Source of the DNA: Streptomyces sp. sk2.1
GTDB lineage: Bacteria; Actinomycetota; Actinomycetes; Streptomycetales; Streptomycetaceae
Reading direction: 5' to 3'
Assembly: GCF_008120935.1 (NCBI RefSeq)
Contig: NZ_RDBO01000077.1
Span: forward strand, 1,352,787-1,387,573
DNA length: 34,787 bases
The position numbers and the translations under genes are program-made. Shown here piece after piece: positions 1-9,500 of this stretch (within the stretch, counting starts at the first letter, position 1; each line of letters begins with the position of its first letter). The notes below the pieces were generated by a model. That model searched no databases and was not told the origin of the DNA. It worked only from the letters and a program-made list of their open reading frames with translations.

Positions 1-43
1 AACGGGTGGAGCTGACTGGTACTAATAGGCCGAGGGCTTGTCC
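1..43 (+). rRNA. 23S ribosomal RNA, 3' end only
   Basis: The first bases carry the conserved 23S 3' end (the GGTACTAATAGGCCGAGGG block) followed by the terminal GGCTTGTCC segment that pairs with the 23S 5' end in actinobacteria. The exact mature end cannot be fixed from the sequence and may lie a few bases either side. The rest of the gene is outside the window. Confidence 0.92.
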
Positions 44-121
44 TCAGTTGCTCGCGTCCACTGTGTTTGTTCTGAAATAACGAACGGCTGTGTTGTCACC
101 GGTTGTTCAGAATTTCATAGT

Positions 122-240
122 GTTTCGGTGGTCATTGCGTTAGGGAAACGCCCGGTTACATTCCGAACCCGGAAGCTAAGCCTTTCAGCGCCGATGGTAC
201 TGCAGGGGGGACCCTGTGGGAGAGTAGGACGCCGCCGAAC
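122..240 (+). rRNA. 5S ribosomal RNA
   Basis: This is a complete 5S rRNA of about 119 bases. The GTTTCGGTGG start pairs with the CCGCCGAAC end, and the core contains the invariant CCGAAC and GAAGCTAAG stretches and the GGGAGAGTAGG segment. It follows the 23S end by about 80 bases and precedes a strong terminator, as expected for the end of a 16S-23S-5S operon. Confidence 0.97.
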
Positions 241-252
241 GATCATTCCGGG

Positions 253-282
253 AGAGCCCCGCACCTCATGGTGCGGGGCTCT
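253..282 (+). terminator. rRNA operon terminator
   Basis: A 13-bp perfect stem (253-265 with 270-282), GC-rich with a 4-base loop (TCAT), sits 12 bases after the 5S gene. It has only a short T-run, as is usual for Streptomyces terminators. Confidence 0.85.
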
Positions 283-457
283 TCTGCGTTCACCACCCAG
301 ATCCAGGGCTGACCTCGTGTCACCACCCGTGTGCTCGGGCCCCTGTTCGGAGCCGGCCGCCGTGCTGCCCGGCCCGCGGCTTGTGCCGTACAGGGGCGGC
401 GCGGGGCCGTGTCGACACCCGTTGAGAGCCCGTCAGGGGCGACTGTGATCAGTGGTT
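283..457 (+). other. Spacer between rRNA operon and tRNA promoter
   Basis: I see no gene here. Short open frames exist but lack ribosome binding sites and the third-position GC bias of the neighbours. Confidence 0.5.
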
Positions 458-485
458 TTGAGCATCCCCGAGTTCAGGGTATGCT
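458..485 (+). promoter_or_regulatory. Promoter of tRNA-Thr
   Basis: TTGAGC (458-463), a 16-base spacer and TATGCT (480-485) form a vegetative (HrdB-type) promoter. Transcription would start near 492, about 18 bases before the tRNA, so the tRNA is expressed independently of the rRNA operon. Confidence 0.65.
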
Positions 486-509
486 TTATCTCGTTGCACA
501 GCGCAGCAG

Positions 510-582
510 GCCCCAATAGCTCAGTCGGTAGAGCGTCTCCATGGTAAGGAGAAGGTCTGCGGTTCGATTCCGCATTGGGGCT
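510..582 (+). tRNA. tRNA-Thr (anticodon GGT)
   Basis: The full cloverleaf is visible. The acceptor stem is 510-516 with 575-581, the D stem 519-522 with 531-534, the anticodon stem 536-540 with 548-552 around loop ATGGTAA (anticodon GGT, 543-545), and the T arm 558-574 with the TTCGATT loop. The discriminator is base 582. CCA is not encoded. It reads Thr codons ACC and ACU. Confidence 0.96.
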
Positions 583-592
583 CTGGCAAAAC

Positions 593-624
593 GAAAGGCC
601 CCCGCCATTAGGCGGGGGCCTTTC
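593..624 (+). terminator. tRNA-Thr terminator
   Basis: A 14-bp perfect stem (593-606 with 611-624) with loop ATTA lies 10 bases after the tRNA. The stem ends in GAAA/TTTC, so it may also work for transcripts arriving from the minus-strand gene at 780-3425. Confidence 0.85.
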
Positions 625-779
625 GCGTTGAATGGCTCATTGAGGGAAAGCCCCAGCAGGACCGGCCAGTCCTCGTCGGAGGCCGGCCCGGTGCCGTGCG
701 TACGGTCGGCGACGGCGACCGTCAGGCGGTCGCCGTCCGGGGCGTGTTCCACTCAGCTGCCGGGCTGCCTCGAAAGGGG

Positions 780-3425
780 TCAGGTGGTGGGCGGTTCGGG
801 GACGCGCATGGCGAGGATGGCCATGTCGTCCGAGGCCGGCTCGGCGGCGAAGCGCTCCACGGCCCGCAGGATGCGTGCCGCCACCGCACCCGCCGTCAGA
901 CCGGTGCACGTGGCCAGGACGTCCGCCAGGCCGTCGTCGCCCAGCATGCGGGAGCCCTCACGGCGTTCCGTGACGCCGTCCGTCACACACAGCAGGACAT
1001 CGCCCGGGGCGAGGGTGACCGTCTGCTCGTACAGTTCGAGATCCTCGATGACGCCCAGCAGGGGCTGCGGCTCGGCGGCCGACTCGACCGAGCCGTCCTG
1101 GCGCAGGCGCAGCGGCAGCGGGTGCCCCGCGCAGACCACCTTCAGGAGGGCGCTGCCGTCCTCCTGGGGCCACAACTCGCCGTACAGAAGGGTGAGGAAG
1201 CGGCTGCGGGAACCCTCGTCCAGGATGGCGGCGTTCAGCCGCTCCAGGACGGCGGGGCCGCCGAAGCCCTCGCGGGCCAGGAGGCGCAGGGCATGGCGGG
1301 CGAGGCCCGTCACGGCAGCGGCCTCCGGACCGGTGCCGCAGACGTCGCCGATGGCGAAGCCGTAGGCGCCGTCACGGATCGGGAAGACGTCGTAGAAGTC
1401 GCCGCCGACCTCGTTGCCCTCGCCCGCCGCGCGGTAGATGACCTCGATCTCGACGTTGGGGACCTCGGGCAGCCCCGGCGGCAGCAGGCTGCGCTGCAGG
1501 GACTGGCTGATCGCCATGCGCTCCGAGTACAGGCGGGCGTTGTCGAGGGCGAGGGCGGCCCGCCGGGACAGGTCCTCGGCCAGTTCCAGGATCTCCTGGC
1601 GGAAGTGGTCGTCGGAGGGCTTTCCGAGCGTGAGCATGCCGATGACACGGTTGCGGGCGACGAGCGGCAGGACCACCGTCTCCCCACCCACCGCGGCCGC
1701 GGTGGCGAGCGTCATGCGGATGCCGGAGCCGAGGCTGCCCGGCTCGCCGAGCCTGCCGGTCTCACCGAGCCCGAGCGTGCGCATCGAAGTCCGCATGGCG
1801 GCCTGGTGGGCGGCCTCGGAGGGGGCCGTCCAGACGCGGGCGCCGGGAGTCGGCACGGGGTCCGGGGGAGCGATCCTGGAGAGCAGGGCCTTGAGGCCGT
1901 CGATGCGCTCCTCGTCCTCGTGCAGCACATAGGAGAGGTAGGGCTCCGACGCCTGGTCGGCGATCGTGTAGACGGCGCACCAGGTGGCCAGCGTGGGGAC
2001 CGTCATCTGGGCCATCAGCGCCAGGGTCTGGTCCCGGTCGAGGGTGCCGGCGAGCAGATCGGACGCCTCGACGAGGAAGGACAGGGAACCGCGGCGCAGG
2101 CGTTCCAACTCGCCCAGGCGGGCCGACTCGACGGCCAGCGCGATGCGGTCGGCGGCGAACTGGAGGCGCAGCGCCTCCTCGTTCGAGTAACGCCCGGCGG
2201 CCTCGGCGGCGACCCCCAGGGAGCCCGTGAGCCGGCCCTCGACCTTCAGCGGCACGGTGACGACGGAACGCATCCCGGTGCCGTTGAGCAGAGGGACCGC
2301 GCCCGGGACGTTGTCGAGGTCCTCGTGGACGGCGGGCATCCGGGCGGAGCCGTACCGGCCCGTTCCGGCCTCCACCGGCACCCGGGCGAAACGCTGGCGG
2401 GCCGAGGGCAGGCCCGTGGTGGCCCGTACCTCCAGCTCCGTCTCGTCGTCCGTGGCCAGCAGCAGGAAGGCCGAATCGGCGTCCAGCATGTCGCGCGCCC
2501 GCTCGACCGTGCGCTGGAGCAGGCCGTCGAGGTCGTCCGGGGCGGGGGAGCCGATGAAGATCTCGAACGGGTCGGTCTTGCCGCTCTCGACGTTCACGTC
2601 GGACACCGGTGTGCGGGCCGGGGACTGGAGCACGGCGCGCTCGTAGTCGCGGACGAGGAGACAGACGGTGGAGGGCTCGCCGTGGGTGTCACGGACCCGC
2701 AGGTGCGAGGCGTAGACGGGGACGACGCGTCCGTCGGCGCCCCGGATCCCGTAGCTGCCCTCCCAGCGCGAGAGCTGGAGGGCGTCGACGATGCCCGTGT
2801 TGGTGCCGGGCGTCTGGGGCCAGGCCGTGAAGTCGGTGAGCTGCTTCCCGGTGACCTGGTCCGCGGCGTGGCCGAAGAGGAACGTGGCGTCCTCGTTCCA
2901 TGCCGCGATGGAGCCGGAGCTGTCGATCTGGATGACGGCGACCCGGACGCGCTCGTCGGCCACCGGGAGCAGGCCCACGGGGAGCAGCGGACCGGCGGAG
3001 CGGATGCCCACCGGGCGTTCGGGAAGGTCGAGCTGGAACCAGACGTGCTTGCGGGCGGGCGAGTACTCCACGCCCCACCGGGTGGCGAGCGCCGCGCAGA
3101 GCAGCAGACCGCGGCCGTTCTCCCGGTCCGGGCCGGCGAAGTCGGGTCCCGTGCTCTGGAGCGGGATCTCGCGTTCCGGATAGTGGTCGGAGACCTCGAT
3201 CCGGACGCCGTCCTCGGTACGCAGGCACAGCACGTCCGCGGCGGTGCCCGCGTGGATCACGGCGTTGGTCACCAGCTCGCTGGTGAGGACGACCGCGTCG
3301 TCGACGACATCCGCGTAGCCCCACCCCTGGAGGGTGTCCCGGACGAAGGCACGGGCGGTCGCGACGGAGCGCCCGACCGGGTCGAAGGTGGCGGCCGCAC
3401 GCGCGGTGATCACAGCACTCCCCAT
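780..3425 (-). CDS. SpoIIE/PP2C serine phosphatase with ATPase, PAS and GAF domains
   Basis: This 881-residue soluble protein has an RsbW-like HATPase domain at about residues 20-140 (ELVTNAVIHAG N-box and GRGLLL lid), a PAS domain at about 150-270, two GAF domains at about 285-440 and 450-620, and a C-terminal SpoIIE/PP2C phosphatase at about 650-878. The phosphatase shows metal-site motifs GGDFYDVF, AIGDVCGTG, VTDGVTE and SDDMAIL. There are no membrane segments. Known relatives control alternative sigma factors by dephosphorylating anti-anti-sigma proteins, while the fused kinase-like domain can bind or phosphorylate the same partners. It is divergent from osaA, with 344 bases between the starts. 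The ATG at 3425 has a weak ribosome site; a GTG four codons in is an alternative. The substrate cannot be told from the sequence. Confidence 0.93.
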   Translation of the reverse strand: MGSAVITARAAATFDPVGRSVATARAFVRDTLQGWGYADVVDDAVVLTSELVTNAVIHAGTAADVLCLRTEDGVRIEVSDHYPEREIPLQSTGPDFAGPDRENGRGLLLCAALATRWGVEYSPARKHVWFQLDLPERPVGIRSAGPLLPVGLLPVADERVRVAVIQIDSSGSIAAWNEDATFLFGHAADQVTGKQLTDFTAWPQTPGTNTGIVDALQLSRWEGSYGIRGADGRVVPVYASHLRVRDTHGEPSTVCLLVRDYERAVLQSPARTPVSDVNVESGKTDPFEIFIGSPAPDDLDGLLQRTVERARDMLDADSAFLLLATDDETELEVRATTGLPSARQRFARVPVEAGTGRYGSARMPAVHEDLDNVPGAVPLLNGTGMRSVVTVPLKVEGRLTGSLGVAAEAAGRYSNEEALRLQFAADRIALAVESARLGELERLRRGSLSFLVEASDLLAGTLDRDQTLALMAQMTVPTLATWCAVYTIADQASEPYLSYVLHEDEERIDGLKALLSRIAPPDPVPTPGARVWTAPSEAAHQAAMRTSMRTLGLGETGRLGEPGSLGSGIRMTLATAAAVGGETVVLPLVARNRVIGMLTLGKPSDDHFRQEILELAEDLSRRAALALDNARLYSERMAISQSLQRSLLPPGLPEVPNVEIEVIYRAAGEGNEVGGDFYDVFPIRDGAYGFAIGDVCGTGPEAAAVTGLARHALRLLAREGFGGPAVLERLNAAILDEGSRSRFLTLLYGELWPQEDGSALLKVVCAGHPLPLRLRQDGSVESAAEPQPLLGVIEDLELYEQTVTLAPGDVLLCVTDGVTERREGSRMLGDDGLADVLATCTGLTAGAVAARILRAVERFAAEPASDDMAILAMRVPEPPTT

Positions 3426-3769
3426 ATGGTGTCTCGTCGCTTCCCCGAGTCCTGTGCCCGTTTCTCGCCGCTTCGATTCGCCTGCCAGGCTAGACGCTCG
3501 GCCCCGGTGCCGGGTACACGAGGGCCGACTTCGGGCAGGACCGGGCAGGAACGGACAGGTGACCGAGCAAGTGTGGGCTTTTGGCCAGAGGGACGGGGGA
3601 CAGCCCCCGGAGGTTGCCCCCCACCCGTATCGCGCCTGGTACGTTTCAACGATTTGACGTCCGCATGGTCACCCGTCGACGGTGGGCAGTGGCGATGAGC
3701 CGAAGAAGAACTGGGCAAGTTCCCAGACAAGACCCGAGCTATACGGTCAACCCCTGCGGGAGGGACACG
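3426..3769 (+). other. Divergent intergenic region phosphatase / osaA
   Basis: The region carries the promoters of both flanking genes. The best candidate for osaA is TTGACG (3654-3659), an 18-base spacer and GACGGT (3678-3683), giving a leader of about 80 bases; the -10 is imperfect. Codons upstream of 3770 in the osaA frame do not look coding. I found no convincing promoter for the minus-strand gene. Confidence 0.4.
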
Positions 3770-6700
3770 GTGGAGTCTGGCGTGGCGGCGCGGGGAACGA
3801 GCACGCGCACAAAAGGCGGACAGTCCGTGAAGAAGCAGCGCAATGGAACCATCGACGTCGACGCGGCGGCGCTCAACAGGCTGTTGGCGGGCCTGGTGGC
3901 GATGCGCGACGGCAATTTCCGCAGGCGTCTGACCGTCTCGGGCGACGGTCCGATGGCGGAGATCGCGGCGGTCTTCAACGAGGTCGCCGACCGCAATCTC
4001 CACCTCACCAACGAGCTGGCCCGAGTGCGGCGGGTGGTGGGGCGCGAGGGGAAGCTCACCGAGCGGCTGGAGACCGGCGCCTGCGAGGGCTCCTGGGCCG
4101 CCGCGATCGACGCCTCCAACGCCCTGGTCGACGATCTGGCCCGCCCGGTCTCGGAGGTCGGGCGGGTGCTGTCGGCGGTGGCCGACGGTGATCTCGAGCA
4201 GCGGATGGAACTGCGGTCGCACACGGCCGACGAGACGGTGCGGCCGCTGCGGGGCGAGTTCCTCAAGGTCGCCCGTACGGTCAACAGCCTGGTCGATCAG
4301 CTGTCGGCGTTCACCGAGCAGGTGACGCGGGTCGCGGTCGAGGTCGGCACCGAGGGCAAGCTGGGCGGGCAGGCCCAGGTGCGCGGGATGTCCGGGTCGT
4401 GGAAGGACCTCACGGACTCCGTGAACACCATGGCGTACCGGCTGACCGCGCAGGTGCGGGACATCGCCCTCGTGACGACGGCGGTCGCCAAGGGCGATCT
4501 GTCGCGGAAGGTCACCGTCCATGTGGCCGGTGAGATGCTCCAGCTGAAGAACACCGTCAACACGATGGTCGACCAGCTGTCCTCGTTCTCCTCCGAGGTG
4601 ACGAGGGTCGCCCGTGAGGTGGGCACGGAGGGCGAGCTGGGCGGGCAGGCGACCGTGCCCGGGGTGGCCGGGGTGTGGAAGGACCTCACCGACTCCGTCA
4701 ACACGATGGCCGGGAACCTCACCTCCCAGGTGCGCGGGATCGCCGAGGTCACCACGGCCGTGGCCAACGGCGACCTGACCCAGAAGGTCACGGTGAGCGC
4801 CCGCGGCGAGGTCGCGCAGCTGGCCGAGACCATCAACCAGATGACCGACACGCTGCGGATCTTCGCCGACGAGGTGACCCGGGTGGCCAGCGAGGTCGGC
4901 GGCGAGGGCCTGCTCGGGGGCCAGGCGAAGGTGCCGGGCGCGGCGGGCACCTGGAAGGACCTCACCGACTCGGTGAACACGGTCTTCCGGAACCTGACGA
5001 CCCAGGTGCGCGACATCGCGCAGGTGACCACGGCGGTGGCCAACGGCGACCTGTCGCGGAAGGTCACCGTGGACGTGGCCGGTGAGATGCTCCGGCTGAA
5101 GAACACCGTCAACACGATGGTCGACCAGCTCCAGGCCTTCGGTTCGCAAGTGACCCGGGTGGCCCGTGAGGTCGGCATCGAGGGGCGGCTCGGGGGCCAG
5201 GCGGAGGTGCCGGGCGCGGCGGGGACGTGGAAGGACCTCACCGACTCGGTGAACGCGGCATTCCGCAACCTCACCGGGCAGGTGCGCGACATCGCGCAGG
5301 TGACGACCGCAGTGGCCAACGGCGACCTGACGCGGAAGGTCACCGTCGATGTCGCGGGCGAGATGCTGGAGCTGAAGAACACCGTCAACACGATGGTGGC
5401 GCAGCTCTCCTCGTTCGCCGACCAGGTGACGCGGATGGCGCGCGACGTGGGCACGGAGGGGCGCCTCGGCGGTCAGGCCGAGGTGGACGGCGTCTCCGGC
5501 ACGTGGAAGGACCTCACCGACTCCGTCAACTTCATGGCGGGGAACCTGACCTCCCAGGTGCGCCAGATCGCCCAGGTGACCACGGCGGTGGCGCAGGGCG
5601 ACCTGTCGCAGAAGATCGACGTGGACGCGCGCGGCGAGATCCTGGAGCTCAAGAACACCATCAACACGATGGTCGACCAGCTGTCCGCCTTCGCCGAGCA
5701 GGTGACCCGGGTGGCCCGCGAGGTGGGCACCGACGGGCGGCTCGGCGGTCAGGCGCAGGTGCCCGGCGTGGCCGGCGTGTGGCGCGATCTGACCGACTCC
5801 GTGAACGGCATGGCCGGCAACCTCACCGCCCAGGTCCGCAACATCGCGCAGGTCGCCACGGCGGTGGCGCGGGGCGACCTGTCGCAGAAGATCGACGTGG
5901 ACGCCCGGGGCGAGATCCTGGAGCTCAAGAACGTCCTCAACACGATGGTGGACCAGCTCTCGAACTTCGCCGAGCAGGTCACCAGGGTGGCCCGTGAGGT
6001 GGGCACCGAGGGCATCCTCGGCGGCCAGGCCGAGGTGCAGGGCGTGTCCGGTACGTGGAAGGACCTCACCCAGTCCGTCAACGGCATGGCGAACAACCTG
6101 ACCCTTCAGGTCCGCAACATCGCCGAGGTCACCACCGCGGTCGCCAACGGCGACCTCTCCAAGAAGATCACCGTCGACGCCAAGGGCGAGATCCTCGAAC
6201 TGGTCACGACCGTCAACACGATGGTCGACCAGCTGCTGAACTTCGCCGACGAGGTGACCAGGGTGGCCCGTGAGGTGGGCACCGAGGGCATCCTCGGCGG
6301 GCAGGCCCGGGTGCGCGGCGCGACCGGCATCTGGAAGGACCTCAGCGACAACGTCAACCTGATGGCGAACAACCTGACCAGTCAGGTGCGCAACATCTCC
6401 CGGGTCTCGTCCGCCGTCGCCAACGGCGACCTGACGAAGAAGGTCACCGTCGAGGCGCGCGGCGAGGTCGCCGAGCTGGCCGAGACCGTCAACACGATGG
6501 TGAAGACGCTGTCCTCGTTCGCCGACGAGGTGACCCGGGTCGCCCGCGAGGTGGGCACCGAGGGCGAGCTGGGCGGCCAGGCGCAGGTGTCGGGAGTCTT
6601 CGGCACGTGGAAGGACCTCACCGAGTCGGTGAACTCGATGGCGTCCAACCTGACCGGTCAGGTGCGCCAGATCGCCGCGGTCACCACGGCGATCGCCAAG

Positions 6701-9256
6701 GGCGACCTCACCAAGAAGATCGACATCGACGCGCGCGGCGAGATCCTGGAACTGAAGAACACCATCAACACGATGGTCGACCAGCTGTCCTCGTTCGCCG
6801 AGCAGGTGACCCGGGTGGCCCGCGAGGTGGGCACGGAGGGGCAGTTGGGCGGCCAGGCCCGGGTCAGGGACGTCGACGGCACCTGGCGCGACCTGACCGA
6901 GTCGGTGAACGAGATGGCCGGCAACCTCACCCGTCAGGTGCGGGCCATCGCGGCCGTCGCCACGGCGGTGACCCGGGGCGATCTCAACCTGAAGATCGAC
7001 GTGGACTCGGCGGGCGAGATCCAGGCCCTGCAGGACAACATCAACACGATGATCGCCAACCTGCGCGACACCACGGCGACCAACAAGGAACAGGACTGGC
7101 TCAAGGGCAACCTGGCCCGGATCTCCGGCCTGATGCAGGGGCGCCGCGACCTCGACGACGTGGCCTCGCTGATCATGAGCGAGCTGACCCCGGTCGTCTC
7201 CGCGCAGCACGGCGCGTTCTTCCTGGCGATGCCCACCGGCGACACCGAAGCGGTGGGCGTCGACAGTGACGAGGACAACGCGTACGAGCTCCGGATGAGG
7301 GGCAGTTACGGGTACTCGGCGGGCTCGATGCCGACGTCCTTCCGGCCCGGCGAGACGCTCATCGGCACGGCCGCGGAGGAGAAGCGGACCATCCAGGTGG
7401 ACAACGTCCCGCCGGGGTACCTGAAGATCTCCTCCGGCCTCGGCGAGGCGCCGCCCGCGCATGTGATCGTGCTTCCGGTGCTCTTCGAGGGGAAGGTCCT
7501 CGGCGTGATCGAGCTGGCGTCGTTCCAGCCGTTCACCCACATCCAGCGGGACTTCCTCAACCAGCTCGCCGAGATGATCGCGACGAGCGTCAACACCATC
7601 AGCGTCAACACGAAGACCGAGAAGCTCCTCGAACAGTCGCAGAAGCTGGCCGAGCAGCTCCGGGACCGGTCGAAGGAGCTGGAGAACCGGCAGAAGGCGC
7701 TCCAGGAGTCCAACGCCGAGCTGGAGGAGAAGGCGGAGCTGCTGGCCCGGCAGAACCGCGACATCGAGGTCAAGAACACCGAGATCGAAGAGGCCCGGCA
7801 GGTCCTGGAGGAGCGCGCCGAGCAGCTCGCCGTCTCGATGCGCTACAAGTCCGAGTTCCTGGCGAACATGTCGCACGAACTGCGCACGCCGCTCAACTCG
7901 CTGCTCATCCTGGCCAAACTGCTCGCGGACAACGCCGAGGGGAACCTCTCCCCGAAGCAGGTGGAGTTCGCCGAGACGATCCACGGGGCCGGTTCCGACC
8001 TGCTCCAGCTGATCAACGACATCCTCGACCTGACGAAGGTCGAGGCGGGCAAGATGGACGTCAGTCCGACCCGGATCGCGCTGGTCCAGCTGGTCGACTA
8101 CGTGGAGGCGACCTTCCGGCCGCTCACCGCGGAGAAGGGGCTCGACTTCTCCGTACGGGTCTCGCCGGAGCTCCCCGCGACGCTGAACACGGACGAGCAG
8201 CGGCTGTTGCAGGTGCTGCGCAACCTGCTGTCCAACGCGGTGAAGTTCACCGACAGCGGGGCGGTCGAGCTGGTCATCCGGCGCGCCGACAAGGACGTTC
8301 CGAACGCGATCCGGGAACAGCTCCTGGAAGCCGGCTCGTTGACCGAGGCGGACGCCGGGCTGATCGCCTTCTCGGTCACCGACACGGGCATCGGGATCGC
8401 CTCCAGCAAGATGCTGGTGATCTTCGAGGCGTTCAAGCAGGCGGACGGCACGACCAGCCGCAAGTACGGCGGTACGGGGCTCGGGCTGTCCATCAGCCGG
8501 GAGATCGCCCGGCTGCTGGGCGGTGAGATCCACGCGGCGAGCGAACCGGGCCGCGGTTCGACGTTCACGCTCTACCTGCCGCTGCACCCGGGCGAGCTGC
8601 CGCCGCAGGGATACCCGCAGATCGGCCCCGGAGAGGCCGGGGAGTCCGGTGCGGAGGCCGCGCAGGGAGGGCTCCCGGAGATCGGCTCCGGGCCGGACCG
8701 GACGACCACCGCGCCGGAGCCGTCCGGCGCGGCCGGGGTGGCGCCGTACCGCCGCAGGAGCGCGGGCGCCGTGGAGCGCCGCCCGGTCCTGCCGCCGCGG
8801 ACCGCCGCGCCGGCGGTCGAGCCGGAGCCGTGGGCGCTCGCCGGGCAGGAGGAGCCGGAGGTCCGCAGGACGTTCCGGTTCCGCGGCGAGAAGGTGCTGA
8901 TCGTCGACGACGACATCCGCAACGTCTTCGCGCTCACCAGCGTGCTGGAGCAGCACGGCCTCACGGTGCTCTACGCGGAGAACGGCCGGGTGGGCATCGA
9001 AGTCCTGGAGCAGCACGACGATGTGACGGTCGTGCTGATGGACATCATGATGCCGGAGATGGACGGCTACGCCACGACGGCCGCGATCCGCCGGATGCCG
9101 CAGTTCGCCGGGCTGCCGATCGTCGCGCTGACCGCGAAGGCGATGAAGGGGGACCGGGAGAAGGCGATCGAATCCGGTGCTTCCGACTACGTCACCAAGC
9201 CTGTTGATCCTGATCACCTTCTTTCCGTCATGGAGCAGTGGATGCGAGGAGAGTGA
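3770..9256 (+). CDS. osaA: Giant poly-HAMP hybrid sensor histidine kinase OsaA
   Basis: The protein has 1828 residues. An N-terminal HAMP-like stretch and a degenerate unit (Trp109) are followed by ten 92-residue HAMP units (conserved W[KR]DL[TS] from residue 211 to 1039). Then come a GAF domain (about 1125-1277), a coiled coil (1285-1360), HisKA with phospho-acceptor His1369 in the H-box MSHELRTP, an HATPase (N-box about 1485, DTGIGIA about 1539, GGTGLGLS about 1567), a Pro/Glu-rich linker and a C-terminal receiver (phospho-acceptor Asp1758 in LMDIMMPEMDGY). No membrane span is present. I chose GTG 3770 because a GGGAGG site precedes it by 6-7 bases; the frame is open upstream without coding character. 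In S. coelicolor (SCO5748) osaA with osaB governs osmotic adaptation. The sensed signal is not evident from the sequence. Confidence 0.95.
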   Translation: MESGVAARGTSTRTKGGQSVKKQRNGTIDVDAAALNRLLAGLVAMRDGNFRRRLTVSGDGPMAEIAAVFNEVADRNLHLTNELARVRRVVGREGKLTERLETGACEGSWAAAIDASNALVDDLARPVSEVGRVLSAVADGDLEQRMELRSHTADETVRPLRGEFLKVARTVNSLVDQLSAFTEQVTRVAVEVGTEGKLGGQAQVRGMSGSWKDLTDSVNTMAYRLTAQVRDIALVTTAVAKGDLSRKVTVHVAGEMLQLKNTVNTMVDQLSSFSSEVTRVAREVGTEGELGGQATVPGVAGVWKDLTDSVNTMAGNLTSQVRGIAEVTTAVANGDLTQKVTVSARGEVAQLAETINQMTDTLRIFADEVTRVASEVGGEGLLGGQAKVPGAAGTWKDLTDSVNTVFRNLTTQVRDIAQVTTAVANGDLSRKVTVDVAGEMLRLKNTVNTMVDQLQAFGSQVTRVAREVGIEGRLGGQAEVPGAAGTWKDLTDSVNAAFRNLTGQVRDIAQVTTAVANGDLTRKVTVDVAGEMLELKNTVNTMVAQLSSFADQVTRMARDVGTEGRLGGQAEVDGVSGTWKDLTDSVNFMAGNLTSQVRQIAQVTTAVAQGDLSQKIDVDARGEILELKNTINTMVDQLSAFAEQVTRVAREVGTDGRLGGQAQVPGVAGVWRDLTDSVNGMAGNLTAQVRNIAQVATAVARGDLSQKIDVDARGEILELKNVLNTMVDQLSNFAEQVTRVAREVGTEGILGGQAEVQGVSGTWKDLTQSVNGMANNLTLQVRNIAEVTTAVANGDLSKKITVDAKGEILELVTTVNTMVDQLLNFADEVTRVAREVGTEGILGGQARVRGATGIWKDLSDNVNLMANNLTSQVRNISRVSSAVANGDLTKKVTVEARGEVAELAETVNTMVKTLSSFADEVTRVAREVGTEGELGGQAQVSGVFGTWKDLTESVNSMASNLTGQVRQIAAVTTAIAKGDLTKKIDIDARGEILELKNTINTMVDQLSSFAEQVTRVAREVGTEGQLGGQARVRDVDGTWRDLTESVNEMAGNLTRQVRAIAAVATAVTRGDLNLKIDVDSAGEIQALQDNINTMIANLRDTTATNKEQDWLKGNLARISGLMQGRRDLDDVASLIMSELTPVVSAQHGAFFLAMPTGDTEAVGVDSDEDNAYELRMRGSYGYSAGSMPTSFRPGETLIGTAAEEKRTIQVDNVPPGYLKISSGLGEAPPAHVIVLPVLFEGKVLGVIELASFQPFTHIQRDFLNQLAEMIATSVNTISVNTKTEKLLEQSQKLAEQLRDRSKELENRQKALQESNAELEEKAELLARQNRDIEVKNTEIEEARQVLEERAEQLAVSMRYKSEFLANMSHELRTPLNSLLILAKLLADNAEGNLSPKQVEFAETIHGAGSDLLQLINDILDLTKVEAGKMDVSPTRIALVQLVDYVEATFRPLTAEKGLDFSVRVSPELPATLNTDEQRLLQVLRNLLSNAVKFTDSGAVELVIRRADKDVPNAIREQLLEAGSLTEADAGLIAFSVTDTGIGIASSKMLVIFEAFKQADGTTSRKYGGTGLGLSISREIARLLGGEIHAASEPGRGSTFTLYLPLHPGELPPQGYPQIGPGEAGESGAEAAQGGLPEIGSGPDRTTTAPEPSGAAGVAPYRRRSAGAVERRPVLPPRTAAPAVEPEPWALAGQEEPEVRRTFRFRGEKVLIVDDDIRNVFALTSVLEQHGLTVLYAENGRVGIEVLEQHDDVTVVLMDIMMPEMDGYATTAAIRRMPQFAGLPIVALTAKAMKGDREKAIESGASDYVTKPVDPDHLLSVMEQWMRGE
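4400..7066 (+). repeat. Ten tandem 276-bp repeats encoding HAMP units of OsaA
   Basis: The Trp codon of the W[KR]DL[TS] motif recurs at 4400, 4676, 4952, 5228, 5504, 5780, 6056, 6332, 6608 and 6884, exactly every 276 bases, with no indel between units. An eleventh, degenerate unit begins at 4094 and carries 10 extra residues. DNA similarity between units is high, so copy number could change by recombination. Confidence 0.95.
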
Positions 9257-9500
9257 TCGTTAGTGGCGAGAAATGTGATGAGTTGCTGATCGGTTGTGCT
9301 CGTAGGGGTGTGAGGACGCGGCATACGGGGAACCTTCTGGTCTCCCGCCGCGTTTCTTCTGCGTGCACAGTGACATCGCGGTGACAGGGTGTGGCGACGG
9401 TCGGGGTGCGGCTACCATGACCGGCACAAGGACGGACGGCGCAAGGGAGTCGTCCCCTGGGGCGGCGCCCGGTGCGATTCCGGGGCGAGGAGGACGGGCC

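Noticed and set aside
486..640. Minus-strand product containing MRNRTADLLLTMETLYRLSYWG
   Set aside because: This is the antisense translation of tRNA-Thr, a well-known spurious protein in databases.
696..3698. 1000-codon open frame on the plus strand opposite the phosphatase
   Set aside because: It is a shadow frame; the minus-strand gene has complete ATPase, PAS, GAF and PP2C motifs.
4400..7066. Regular repeats as a possible CRISPR array or mobile repeat
   Set aside because: The 276-bp units are in-frame coding repeats of a HAMP domain. There are no short repeats with unique spacers.
3410..9217. 1935-codon open frame on the minus strand opposite osaA
   Set aside because: It mirrors the 276-bp HAMP repeats in another frame, giving His/Gly/Asp/Val-rich repeats with no domains. 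It is a shadow of GC-rich coding sequence.
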